Notes under the pieces: model-generated
The model's database searches: none
What the model saw: only the letters and a program-made list of their open reading frames with translations
Told to the model about the DNA's origin: nothing
Made by a program: the position numbers and the translations under genes
Assembly (NCBI GenBank): GCA_964502145.1
Contig: CAZCVI010000036.1
Span: 1-64,000 of the forward strand
DNA from: CAZCVI01 sp964502145
GTDB lineage: Bacteria > Acidobacteriota > Aminicenantia > UBA2199
DNA length: 64,000 nucleotides
Direction: 5' to 3'
Part shown: piece after piece, positions 51,001 to 59,556 of the stretch
How positions within the stretch are numbered: the first letter of the stretch is position 1
Layout of the letters: every line of letters begins with the position of its first letter

Positions 51001-52095
51001 CTATTTTTTAGTGCCGGTTTTTTGCGAGTAAAAGTTGATCGCCAGACTACGGATCACCGGATTGATGTTCCGGTTGACTGTTACTTGACGAAGGTCTTGA
51101 ATGTGAAGTTGTTTGATGAATGACAATGCACTTTTAATAGGAGTTTTAGGGTTTTGAACCAGTTCCAGCATGATCGGATAATTTTTGGTCCACTCCCGGT
51201 TAATGGAAATTTTGGCAATTATCTCGCTGGGCAGACTCTTGTTTTTGGAGAGAATCGAAATCTCATCAATAGATATTTTCGGACTCTCAATGACAGCCAA
51301 TGAAACCATTTTATTGGAATCTTTAATCAAGACCATACGTTGTGTTTTCGTGCCACCCAAAGCCAACTTGATGCGTTCTGAAATCGACATATTATTGATC
51401 TCTTGGATCAATGATTTGGCTTTTTTTTCAATGACAAGTGCGATGTCCATATCTTCCTCTTCATCGCTTTCAGATTCGGAGTCATTTTCTTCGCCCTCTT
51501 CCCCATTTTTCTTTTCCCCATCGAGGAGCATTGTTTCCTTGAGGTCATCAATTACCGCTTCCAGTGGAATCTCTGCTGCATTTTCTTTGCTCAGGTAAAA
51601 GGTTCGTATCTCATGGATACGTCCTAAAATAAAGTTGGTAATGGTCGGGTTTTTTTCCATTGCCTCCATTATTTCCGGGTAAGCGATTAATTTAATCTGG
51701 TTTTCTAATAACATTTCCAGAATAGCTGTATCCGCCTTTTCAGCGATTTTAATAAGGAATTCAGGAGGAATCGTTTGGTTCTGGATAATTTTGCCAATAA
51801 TAGCGGTTTGGTGGGCATTTAAGCTTTCCAGTAAAATATAATAGGACACCCGGGGATTGCCATCACGCCGTTCCACGTAACTTAGCTTAGTCGAATCAGT
51901 GAGCTCTTTCAAACACTCCAACGCCTGTAACTTAAACATCTCGTGCTTCATAACAAAAACCAAGCTCTCCAAGTATTCCTCTTCAGTAAGTGGGAGCTGC
52001 CGCCCCACTACCATCTGGAGAATATCATCCTTTGCATCCCCATCGGCAATTTTTCTGACAATCGGGTTTCTTGAAATAAGTTGCACAGGTGTCAT
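51001..52095 (-). CDS. Helical repeat hypothetical protein with acidic insert
   Basis: A 364-residue cytoplasmic protein built of short helical repeats, e.g. 'LSRNKSLPSEI'-like SILSKNKSLPSEIIAKISIN, 'MLELVQNPKTPIKSALSFIK' and LRQVTVNRNINPVIRSLAIN. This resembles leucine-rich-variant/HEAT-like proteins I recall as hypothetical in Acidobacteriota and Deltaproteobacteria. A very acidic stretch (EEGEENDSESESDEEED, ~205-222) splits it. It overlaps the RodZ-like gene by 4 bp, so it is coupled to it. Function unknown. Confidence 0.7.
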   Translation of the reverse strand: MTPVQLISRNPIVRKIADGDAKDDILQMVVGRQLPLTEEEYLESLVFVMKHEMFKLQALECLKELTDSTKLSYVERRDGNPRVSYYILLESLNAHQTAIIGKIIQNQTIPPEFLIKIAEKADTAILEMLLENQIKLIAYPEIMEAMEKNPTITNFILGRIHEIRTFYLSKENAAEIPLEAVIDDLKETMLLDGEKKNGEEGEENDSESESDEEEDMDIALVIEKKAKSLIQEINNMSISERIKLALGGTKTQRMVLIKDSNKMVSLAVIESPKISIDEISILSKNKSLPSEIIAKISINREWTKNYPIMLELVQNPKTPIKSALSFIKQLHIQDLRQVTVNRNINPVIRSLAINFYSQKTGTKK

Positions 52096-52856
52096 TTTTG
52101 CAAAATCTCCGCCACAGTAGCGGGGTTAATTTCGATTTTTTCAGAACGACTCAGAGCTTTTAAATAGGTGACTTCCTTGTTATTTAAAAAGAATTGGACA
52201 GCAGTGGGATTACCCAGCACTATCTGATAACGATAACCATCATATATAGCCGTTTCACCCTGTTGAAATACCTTTTCCACTATTTTTTCAGTGCCACGGA
52301 ACACCTGTGTCCAACAATTCTTTAAAAAACGAATTTCCACGTGGACTGGCGCATAATCCAGGTTGAACGTATTAGGAGTTGCAGGGATTTCCCAGATATC
52401 AACGGCAATAGGCGCCTGCTCTGGCGCCGACTCCACCGGGGATAAACGACTCAACTGGTGAAATATTTTTTCCTTGCCACCATAAACAAACAATAACGCC
52501 ACGATCACCCCAAACATGATTAAAACAATCAGCGTACTGTAAATAAAGCTGTGCTTTTTAAACCGCGAATACTTTAACTTGGGATAATACACATGGTCCT
52601 GTTCACCAGAACGAGAAGCAATATCATCGACCTTCCCACCATATTGCTTATAAAAAGATGCTTCATCGCATTCAATGGCGCGGAGATAACTTTTAACATA
52701 ATTCTTAAAATAAAAACTCCCTGGTAACAGGTCAAACTGACCACTTTCCAATGCCTGCAACGATTTTAACTTGATGTTGGTGCGACTGGCAATTTGCTCC
52801 AGAGTCATATTCTTTTTCTGACGTTCATTAACAAGTGCTTCTGCTATAGTTTTCAT
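52092..52856 (-). CDS. RodZ-like transmembrane HTH protein
   Basis: A 254-residue protein. Residues ~1-75 form an XRE-type HTH with the RodZ signature MTLEQIASRTNIKLKSLQAL and 'LLPGSFYFKNYVKSYLRAIE'. A transmembrane helix lies near 118-140 ('IYSTLIVLIMFGVIVALLFV'). A periplasmic DUF4115 beta domain ends the protein ('VHVEIRFLKNCWTQVFRGTE', 'YQIVLGNPTAVQFFLNNKEV'). RodZ links MreB to the membrane in rod-shaped cells; no mre genes are here. The next gene (51001) overlaps it by ATGA. Confidence 0.88.
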   Translation of the reverse strand: MKTIAEALVNERQKKNMTLEQIASRTNIKLKSLQALESGQFDLLPGSFYFKNYVKSYLRAIECDEASFYKQYGGKVDDIASRSGEQDHVYYPKLKYSRFKKHSFIYSTLIVLIMFGVIVALLFVYGGKEKIFHQLSRLSPVESAPEQAPIAVDIWEIPATPNTFNLDYAPVHVEIRFLKNCWTQVFRGTEKIVEKVFQQGETAIYDGYRYQIVLGNPTAVQFFLNNKEVTYLKALSRSEKIEINPATVAEILQK

Positions 52857-52925
52857 ACTCTATATTTTAATAGTTAAATTAAAGAAGTCAACACCTTGGC
52901 TTGAAAATTAGCGGCTTTTTGGTTT

Positions 52926-54368
52926 TTATTTTTGTTTCGTTCGCATCCGCTGGAGTTGCCAATCCAGTTGAAAGGTATAGGGAATATCATGGAGGTGATT
53001 AATAAGCATATTTAATTCCGGTCCTAGCTGCCCATATTCCTTAATAATAATAGATGGATAAGAGTATGTATCCAGTACCCTTTTGGCCAGTGCCTTGATA
53101 GTGATGGGAAAAAGAGCAGCCTGGATAAATAACTTTTGACTGGTCAGACTGAACCCGATGACCCCGCTTTTCATCAAATAATTAAATTGAATGACCTCGG
53201 CTTTGCCAGCCTCGCCAAAAGGTTCGCGACGTATCTTGTCCACCAGACCAACCACGTAAGCAGTATAAATACTAGTTTGCTCTGCCTGCGAAATTAATCC
53301 CTCATCCATTAACAACGAAACATTATGAATAGCCAACACCTGCGTTTTTAACTCTTCCGCCACTGGAAAAAGTGGCCCAATAAATTCGGAAGCCAAAACC
53401 AGTTTCTGTTTTGGTTTCTCCCCTCTTTTTCCCCTCGTTGGTTCAGTGGCTTTATCTTTTGTTTGCATATTTGGTGCAGTCGTGGCCGTGGTCATTGTTT
53501 TGACTTCCAACACCGGGCCCAATTGATGGGTGATTTTGTGCAATACCAGGATCGCGAGATAAGACCCAGCGTCCACTGGTTGCGGCACTGGCGCGTCAAT
53601 TATTTTTGCTGCGATAGGCGTTAGAATACATTCAACATACGCTTCTACCATGTTTTTGAAAATAACCACTTTAAAAGTATTGTACTCTGCACTGTAAAAA
53701 GCTTCCGGTCCCGGATAGACGAGACTCGTCGTAAAAGGAAACGAAGAATAAACCAGATCGGCCAGTTTCAGTTGCGGTGCAAAACCACTCACAGGAACAG
53801 AGGGCCGCGTAGAGTAAGGAAGGTTGTTTTGCATCAACAGGTATCGTTTGGTATATTCCCGGTATTTAAAGGTTTCAGCGTGGTCGTTTACATAGATTAC
53901 AGAATCTACCGGACCTGTTTTTTCCTGCGTCTGAGGAAAAAAGAGGATTTCCGCTTTGTTTTGTTCCAGTTCAGTCCATGGCGGGGATAGTGGGGCGAAG
54001 GAATTCCACTTTACCTGAACAGACATCGCGTTGAGGTATTCTCTGGCACACGGATCCGGTTCCAGGTTTGCAGCTTCTATAAATAACTCCGATATTTTAT
54101 CCATAGCCTTGGCAGAGCGAACCAACTGCACACGTGCGGCAATTTGCATAAAACAAGCCAATTGCCCCACATAAGCATCTTCAGGGGAATCCTTGGCATA
54201 AACCGCAGGATAACCCATAGGTACACTCAAGAAAATATCAGGCCCCTCTTGAGCAGAAGTAAAATCAGGCCTGATACACAGAAAAAACAGACCCAGCAGC
54301 AGTAATAGAACTGTTTGCTTAGGCTTCGTCGTAATCGTCATTGGTTTCGAATTCAGTTGTATGATCAT
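52926..54368 (-). CDS. Secreted M49 (dipeptidyl-peptidase III)-like protein with degraded zinc motif
   Basis: About 480 residues from ATG 54368 (AAGGA six bases upstream; overlaps the previous gene by ~50 bp). Signal peptide 'QTVLLLLLGLFFLCIRPDFT'. The block LAILVLHKITHQLGP aligns with the HExxH-GLGP motif of bacterial DPP III-like proteins, but the catalytic Glu is Lys. Downstream 'SEFIGPLFPVAEELKTQVLA' aligns with the family's EEAKAD motif, reduced to EELKTQ. 'EAGKAEVIQFNYLMKSGVIG' is also diagnostic. So the fold seems kept while catalysis is probably lost. The alignment is from memory and needs confirmation. Confidence 0.65.
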   Translation of the reverse strand: MIIQLNSKPMTITTKPKQTVLLLLLGLFFLCIRPDFTSAQEGPDIFLSVPMGYPAVYAKDSPEDAYVGQLACFMQIAARVQLVRSAKAMDKISELFIEAANLEPDPCAREYLNAMSVQVKWNSFAPLSPPWTELEQNKAEILFFPQTQEKTGPVDSVIYVNDHAETFKYREYTKRYLLMQNNLPYSTRPSVPVSGFAPQLKLADLVYSSFPFTTSLVYPGPEAFYSAEYNTFKVVIFKNMVEAYVECILTPIAAKIIDAPVPQPVDAGSYLAILVLHKITHQLGPVLEVKTMTTATTAPNMQTKDKATEPTRGKRGEKPKQKLVLASEFIGPLFPVAEELKTQVLAIHNVSLLMDEGLISQAEQTSIYTAYVVGLVDKIRREPFGEAGKAEVIQFNYLMKSGVIGFSLTSQKLFIQAALFPITIKALAKRVLDTYSYPSIIIKEYGQLGPELNMLINHLHDIPYTFQLDWQLQRMRTKQK

Positions 54369-55455
54369 AGTTGTTCCTTTTAAAAAATTGCGAATTTTTA
54401 TAGTATTTAACCACATCTTGGATATGGATTTTTATGCCTGCTGAGGCGGGGATGGCAACCAGCAAACCCCAGAACCCAAATAAGCGCCCAAAAGTCACGA
54501 TGGCCACCAACACCCACACAAAATGAAGTCCTACTTTCTTGCCCACGATCTTAGGATAAAAGAACCAGTTTTCCGCGCCTTTGATGATAAAAAATACCAA
54601 ACATACCAACAGCAGTTTTTCCACCGAGTCATAATGACCCAATCCCACGATCAAAGAAATAAGAAAACCCATCACCGTGCCGAAATAGGGGATAATATCA
54701 CCAATGCCTGCCATAACACCAATAAGGATCGCAAAGGGCAGGCTGATAATACTCAGACCAATGGAGTAGAGAATCGCCAAAATAACCACCACAATCGCTT
54801 GACCCCGGATAAAAGAGGAAAGAATCGTGTCCATTTGTTCCACCCGATGGATGACTGCTTTCTTGAAGTGTAACGGGATCAGACTAAAAAAGCTGTCATG
54901 AATCGTTTTGGCATCCTTGAGAAAATAAAAGGAAATCAACGGTATAAACACCAGGTAGAGGAGTGCCAACAAGAGGCCAAACAGGCTCGAAAAAATGTTT
55001 TCCAAAAGGCCCGACATATCAGTCAGCAGTGCGGTCAGCATGCCCCCGATTTTACTGTTCAAATCAATCGTGCCAATATACTTGGAGAAATTCCTGGTGA
55101 GATAGGAGTTGAGCGCATCCATCTTTTCCGCGAATTGCATCAGTGTCTGCGGGAATTTGTCAGCGGCAATTTTAAGTTGGTCCATGATATAGGGGAAAAG
55201 ATTAATCAAGAGAAAGACAACCATAAAAACCAATATCACCAGAACCAATGCCGCGGCTATGCCTCTGGACATACGGGTTTTCCGCTCCATAAAATTTACC
55301 ACCGGATTAAAGAGATAGGCGATGACAAGGCTGAAGAAAAAAGGCGCGGCAAGGTGGGTAAAGTATTTTAAGCCGAGAACAATCAGCAGCACAGTCAACA
55401 AATAACCGATCAATGCTAGCACCGGTACAGGAATAGAATTGATTTTCTTATTCAT
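54319..55455 (-). CDS. AI-2E/PerM-family membrane transporter
   Basis: A 378-residue membrane protein with about eight helices. Landmarks are 'YLFNPVVNFMERKTRMSRGI' near the start and the C-terminal signature 'ILIGVMAGIGDIIPYFGTVM' then 'WVLVAIVTFGRLFGFWGLLV'. The family includes the AI-2 exporter TqsA and Na/H antiporters, so the substrate is open. Its last ~17 codons overlap the start of the M49-like gene, so the two are translationally linked. Confidence 0.9.
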   Translation of the reverse strand: MNKKINSIPVPVLALIGYLLTVLLIVLGLKYFTHLAAPFFFSLVIAYLFNPVVNFMERKTRMSRGIAAALVLVILVFMVVFLLINLFPYIMDQLKIAADKFPQTLMQFAEKMDALNSYLTRNFSKYIGTIDLNSKIGGMLTALLTDMSGLLENIFSSLFGLLLALLYLVFIPLISFYFLKDAKTIHDSFFSLIPLHFKKAVIHRVEQMDTILSSFIRGQAIVVVILAILYSIGLSIISLPFAILIGVMAGIGDIIPYFGTVMGFLISLIVGLGHYDSVEKLLLVCLVFFIIKGAENWFFYPKIVGKKVGLHFVWVLVAIVTFGRLFGFWGLLVAIPASAGIKIHIQDVVKYYKNSQFFKRNNYDHTTEFETNDDYDEA

Positions 55456-55562
55456 ACCTTATCAATTAACAAAAAATCGTTATAAAGTAAAGAGGAAAAT
55501 GAAAAAAAACTGCAAAAAAAAAAACAATCATAAAAAATGAGCGGTTACTTGGCATAGAATTC

Positions 55563-55743
55563 CTAAATCCACTGCCAAGTTTTAAAAAGAGCCACGGATA
55601 TCCGGGGCTGACTGGACTATCTGGACGTACTGGACTTACTGGACAAGCTGGAAAAATCAAAAGTTTTGTGAAGTCCAGTAAGTCCAGAATGTCCAGTATG
55701 TCCAGATAGTCCAGTTTTTTCAGAAATTTGGCAGTGGATTTAG
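55563..55743. repeat. Palindromic 9-bp-unit element E (TGGAC type)
   Basis: Best-preserved ends of the family: CTAAATCCACTGCCAA (55563-55578) is exactly inverted at 55728-55743. TGGAC occurs at 55613, 55622, 55631 and 55640 (TGGAA at 55649); GTCCA at 55673, 55682, 55691, 55700 and 55709. It lies in the 380-bp divergent gap between the PerM-like and zinc-ribbon genes. Apart from promoters I cannot place, nothing else is visible there. Confidence 0.92.
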
Positions 55744-55836
55744 CTTAGGAATCCGTATTGACTTTCTATTTATTATTGCCTAAAATATAAGTTAAAGAAA
55801 ACACAGGAAATTTATTTCCAAGGCGGATGAAAAAAA

Positions 55837-56709
55837 ATGAAATTATTGTCCCTTTCCCCAGAACTATCAAAGCAATGGCATCCTACTAAAAATTTACCTT
55901 TGACCCCGGATACAGTCGGCGCGGCTTCCGCCCGAAAAGTATGGTGGCGATGTGAGCTTGGTCATGAATGGCAAGCCAGCATTTCCATGCGTAGCAGAGG
56001 ATGCGGTTGCCCCTATTGTTATGGGCGGTACCCATCCCCCGAAAACAATTTGCTTGTCAAGCGCCCAGATATGGCCGCACAATGGCACCCCACTAAAAAT
56101 GGCAGACTCAAACCAGAAAATGTATTACCTGGCAGTCCGAATGTGATTCATTGGATATGTGAAAAAGGTCATGAATGGGCGGTCTCTATTTCTGGGCGGG
56201 TCAGGAGTGATTGCCCCACATGCGCCAACGATGTAAACAAAAAAACACGCGGGCGGATAAGTCTGGCCTCTTATATGCCAGAACTAATCGAAGAATGGCA
56301 TCCAGAACGAAATCTCCCCCTGACTCCACACGATGTTACCTTTGGCTCAACTATAAAAGTCTGGTGGATCTGTGAATTTGGCCATTGCTGGTTAGCTTCC
56401 CCCAAAAAAAGGGTTAAAGGGACAAATTGTCCTTATTGCTCCGGTCGTTATGCCAGCCCAGAGAATAATCTGGAGATTATTATCCCAAGAGTTGCCGCAG
56501 AATGGCACCCCACCAAGAATGGCGATTTAAAACCCAATCAAGTCACCCCGGCTTCCCATCTCAGGGTTTGGTGGCTATGCCGCAACGGACATAGTTGGCA
56601 GCAAACTGTTATATGCCGAAACAGCGGGAACAATTGCCCGCAATGCGCCAAGCTAAAATATACTAAAAAGAGCGCCAAAAAAGAAACACCGGACGATGCG
56701 GGGAGTTAA
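55837..56709 (+). CDS. Four-repeat zinc-ribbon/treble-clef protein (DUF4379-like)
   Basis: A 290-residue protein made of four ~65-70-residue repeats. Each starts with E/AxQWHPTKN-x-L-x-P, then VWW-x-CE-x-GHEW, then R-x(2)-CP-C (for example 'ARKVWWRCELGHEWQASISM' followed by GCGCPYCYGRYPSPENNL). Each repeat supplies a CxxGH...CPxC zinc site. The last repeat ends in a Lys-rich tail (KKSAKKET). The family is probably nucleic-acid binding and is often linked to phage or mobile DNA, but no such genes adjoin. It is single and converges with rfbD. Confidence 0.88.
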   Translation: MKLLSLSPELSKQWHPTKNLPLTPDTVGAASARKVWWRCELGHEWQASISMRSRGCGCPYCYGRYPSPENNLLVKRPDMAAQWHPTKNGRLKPENVLPGSPNVIHWICEKGHEWAVSISGRVRSDCPTCANDVNKKTRGRISLASYMPELIEEWHPERNLPLTPHDVTFGSTIKVWWICEFGHCWLASPKKRVKGTNCPYCSGRYASPENNLEIIIPRVAAEWHPTKNGDLKPNQVTPASHLRVWWLCRNGHSWQQTVICRNSGNNCPQCAKLKYTKKSAKKETPDDAGS

Positions 56710-56726
56710 AAAACATACGTAATCTT

Positions 56727-57584
56727 TTATCCGGCCAAATATTCTCGCAGTCCTTCTTTCCAGTGGCGCATGATATTGATGCCTTGATCTTTTAGATGTT
56801 TGTTTTCCAATACCGAATAGGTAGGGCGATTGACTTCTATTTTAAATTCTCCTGGCAATGCTTTATTAAAGAGCATCGTCGGTTTCGTAATCGCAAAAAT
56901 CTCCTTGGCAAATTCATACCAGGAACAACTCCCTTCCGCTGTACAATGATACAAGCCATAAGGCGGGTTACTTTCCACTATTTTGAGAATCTGGCGGGCA
57001 ATTTCGACCGTGGCTGTAGGCGTCAGGAATTCATCATCTACCACGCGGATTTCAGGTTTGATCTTGGACAGTTTTTGCATCAACTCCACGAAGTTATTCC
57101 CCCCTTTGCCAATACAGGGTGCTTTCCCGTAAATACCAGATACACGCAGGATGAAGTATTTCTTGGCAATTGATTCCACAAAAAACTCACCCGCCAGCTT
57201 CGTGTTGGCATACACATTCAATGGTTTTGGGCAGTCTGTTTCCAGATAAGGAGCTTTCTTTTTGCCGTCAAACACGTAATCCGTGCTGATATGCATCAAA
57301 CAAGCATCCACGTCATTGCAAGCCATAGCTAAATGGCGTGCGCCTATCCCATTCACACGAAAAGCAATCTCCGGTTCTTTTTCGCAACGTGGCACATCAT
57401 GAAACGCGGCTGTATTGATCACTAACTGCGGCTTGATCTGACTAAACACGCCCTGCACCGCTTCCATGTTCGTGATATCTATGTCTTTGATGGTTAAACC
57501 GATGAAATCAATATGGGCAGCAGTAAGAACCTTGCAAATATCTGTACCCAGTTGACCGTCAGCTCCTATAATGGCTATCTTCAT
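56727..57584 (-). CDS. rfbD: dTDP-4-dehydrorhamnose reductase-like (RfbD)
   Basis: A 285-residue extended SDR. NAD(P) motif IIGADGQLGTDI, 'LVINTAAFHDVPRCEKEPEI' (usual 'NAAAYTAVDKAE' position), 'LMHISTDYVFDGKKKAPYLE' and the catalytic Y-x3-K in VYANTKLAGEFF, plus LRVSGIYGKAP. It would reduce dTDP-4-keto-rhamnose for surface polysaccharide. The AAFHDVPRCE variant and missing rfbA/rfbB nearby leave the exact sugar open. It is separated from the upstream SDR gene by palindromic element F. Confidence 0.82.
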   Translation of the reverse strand: MKIAIIGADGQLGTDICKVLTAAHIDFIGLTIKDIDITNMEAVQGVFSQIKPQLVINTAAFHDVPRCEKEPEIAFRVNGIGARHLAMACNDVDACLMHISTDYVFDGKKKAPYLETDCPKPLNVYANTKLAGEFFVESIAKKYFILRVSGIYGKAPCIGKGGNNFVELMQKLSKIKPEIRVVDDEFLTPTATVEIARQILKIVESNPPYGLYHCTAEGSCSWYEFAKEIFAITKPTMLFNKALPGEFKIEVNRPTYSVLENKHLKDQGINIMRHWKEGLREYLAG

Positions 57585-57639
57585 ACTTCACCTCTGTTGA
57601 ATAGTTTATTTTGCGGTATATTTATACTGAATATTTATA

Positions 57640-57817
57640 CTGAATTCACTGATAGGTGTTTGCGAGAATTGTAAAAGCATGTGGGAATTATGGGAAGAAT
57701 GGGAATTATGGGAAATATGGGAGGAATGGGAAGTATGGGAGCATTTCTGTTTATCACATTACTCCCATAATTCTCATAACTCCCATAATTCCCATTAATT
57801 TGGCGGTGAATCCAGAG
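57640..57817. repeat. Palindromic 9-bp-unit element F (TGGGA type)
   Basis: TGGGA occurs at seven positions 9 bp apart from 57682 to 57736. The facing arm has TCCCA at 57763, 57781 and 57790 with a decayed TCTCA at 57772, so the arms are unequal (7 versus 4). The right end 'tttggcggtgaatccag' matches elements A and D; the left end 'tgaattcactgataggtgtt' is a degenerate match. It sits between two minus-strand sugar genes and, if these form one transcript, lies inside the mRNA. Confidence 0.88.
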
Positions 57818-57833
57818 ACACACGTATACGTGC

Positions 57834-58793
57834 CTATCTTTTAGGCAGCGTTTTAAAAACCTGGATATTGTAATACATGGGGTTGGTAAAATCTTTGAAT
57901 TTATCGTAATTTTCTACCAGGTCTTGGATAATGGTTTCCACGTCGTTTTTCGGATGGAAGCTCAGCACTTTTTTGGCTTTTTCGGTACTGACTTTATAGT
58001 TGCGGTAGTCTTGAACGTGTTTGATATTCAGTTTTACCTCTTTATTCAAGTACTTTTTAACCCCGCTTTGCACCAGATCGCCTATTTCGCCTACGGTATA
58101 GTTTCCCGAGGCCACATTAAAGACTCCGGACAGATCGTTGTTGGCTTCAATAGCGCGAATGTAAGCTGTGGCCGCATCTTTAATGGCCAAAACAGGTCTC
58201 CAAATAGCGGGATTATTCACCGTAATAGAACCATCCATCAACGCAAATTTAAACATGGTATTAACAACCAGATCCAACCGCATCCTGGGACTGTACCCGG
58301 AAACAGTACCCTGCCGGAAGGCGATAACGGAAAAATCCTTATCCATCATCTGCATGACAGCATTCTCACCCTGCAACTTGGAAATACCATAAGGGTAATT
58401 GGAAACAGCGGGAGAGGTTTCGTCGTATAGTTCGTTCACTGTATACCCATACACGGAACAAGAACCAGCATAAATAAAACGACGCACGCCAGCTCTTTTG
58501 GCTATATAAGCCAGGAAAGGCGGCGCAGAACCATTGGAAATAAAATTCTCTGCCGGGGAATACTCGGCCATAGGGTCATTGGACAGACCCGCTAAAAAAA
58601 TCACCTGTTCGTATCCTTTGATATCAGCTTCTGTGAGATCGAAAATGTTTTTATTGATAGTACCTACTTCTTTGGGCAAATGGTTCCCGAACCAGAACAG
58701 ATCAATCACATCCACATTATAACCCCGTTCCAACAGTTTGGGGATCAATACAGACCCGATAAATCCGGCCCCGCCTGCAATCAGTATTTTCAT
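57834..58793 (-). CDS. NAD-dependent sugar epimerase/dehydratase
   Basis: A 319-residue extended SDR: NAD motif ILIAGGAGFIGSVLIPKLLE, 'VIFLAGLSNDPMAEYSPAEN', RRFIYAGSCSVYG and catalytic YPYGISKLQGENA, then 'VIAFRQGTVSGYSPRMRLDL'. It is probably a nucleotide-sugar epimerase or dehydratase for surface glycan. It lies 33 bp after rfbC in the same direction. The precise substrate cannot be read from the sequence. Confidence 0.88.
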   Translation of the reverse strand: MKILIAGGAGFIGSVLIPKLLERGYNVDVIDLFWFGNHLPKEVGTINKNIFDLTEADIKGYEQVIFLAGLSNDPMAEYSPAENFISNGSAPPFLAYIAKRAGVRRFIYAGSCSVYGYTVNELYDETSPAVSNYPYGISKLQGENAVMQMMDKDFSVIAFRQGTVSGYSPRMRLDLVVNTMFKFALMDGSITVNNPAIWRPVLAIKDAATAYIRAIEANNDLSGVFNVASGNYTVGEIGDLVQSGVKKYLNKEVKLNIKHVQDYRNYKVSTEKAKKVLSFHPKNDVETIIQDLVENYDKFKDFTNPMYYNIQVFKTLPKR

Positions 58794-58826
58794 CGTTTAC
58801 TCCTTTTTTTTAAAAGTTCTATAAAA

Positions 58827-59393
58827 TCAGTATTTAAAATAATTCGCTTCCTGTTTTTCCAGCCATTGTGCCAGGGTTTGTGCTTTTTCATCTTTGGTGG
58901 AAAGAGTTGGATGCATATTTGGCCATTGGATGCCAATGGCCGGGTCGTTCCAGAGGATACCCGATTCCCCCAGGTTGTTATAAATACCCGTGCATTTGTA
59001 TTGCAGTTCGGCGTAATCTGAAAGCGTATAAAAACCACGGGCAAAACCGGCTGGTGCCCAAACTTGCTTCTTATTGGCAGCGGAAGCTTCAATCCCAAAC
59101 CACTGCCCCAGGGTCGGCGAGCCTTTGCGGATATCGACGGCCACTAAAAAGGCACTGCCAAAGGTCACGCGCATCAATTTCCCCATTTGCGGCTCATATT
59201 GGAAATGCAAGCCACGTAACACGCCCTTTTGGGAACGGGAATGATTGTCCTGCACAAATTCATGGGGCAAACCGTGTGCTTTGAACTGATCGGCCCGAAA
59301 TACTTCCATAAAAAATCCACGTTCATCCTCAAAAACATCGGGTACTAAGACCACGATACCATTTAAATGCTGCGACTCTATTTTTACCTGCAT
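58827..59393 (-). CDS. rfbC: dTDP-4-dehydrorhamnose 3,5-epimerase
   Basis: A 188-residue cupin enzyme of dTDP-L-rhamnose synthesis. 'VLVPDVFEDERGFFMEVFRA', 'EFVQDNHSRSQKGVLRGLHF' (catalytic His), 'VAVDIRKGSPTLGQWFGIEA' and 'VWAPAGFARGFYTLSDYAEL' are standard. An AT- and pyrimidine-rich stretch (59395-59470) upstream is the likely promoter area. First gene of the minus-strand sugar set. Confidence 0.95.
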   Translation of the reverse strand: MQVKIESQHLNGIVVLVPDVFEDERGFFMEVFRADQFKAHGLPHEFVQDNHSRSQKGVLRGLHFQYEPQMGKLMRVTFGSAFLVAVDIRKGSPTLGQWFGIEASAANKKQVWAPAGFARGFYTLSDYAELQYKCTGIYNNLGESGILWNDPAIGIQWPNMHPTLSTKDEKAQTLAQWLEKQEANYFKY

Positions 59394-59556
59394 TAACGCT
59401 CCTTCTATGTTTCTTTTATTTCTTCTCTTATTCTATTTCTTATTCTATTTCTTCTTTTATTTATTCTCTGAAAAGAATTTTTGAAATAAATTAAATTGTA
59501 TACAATTCGGCACTATTGTCAAGTCAAACATGGTTTTTTTCTCTCCTTTACCGGAT

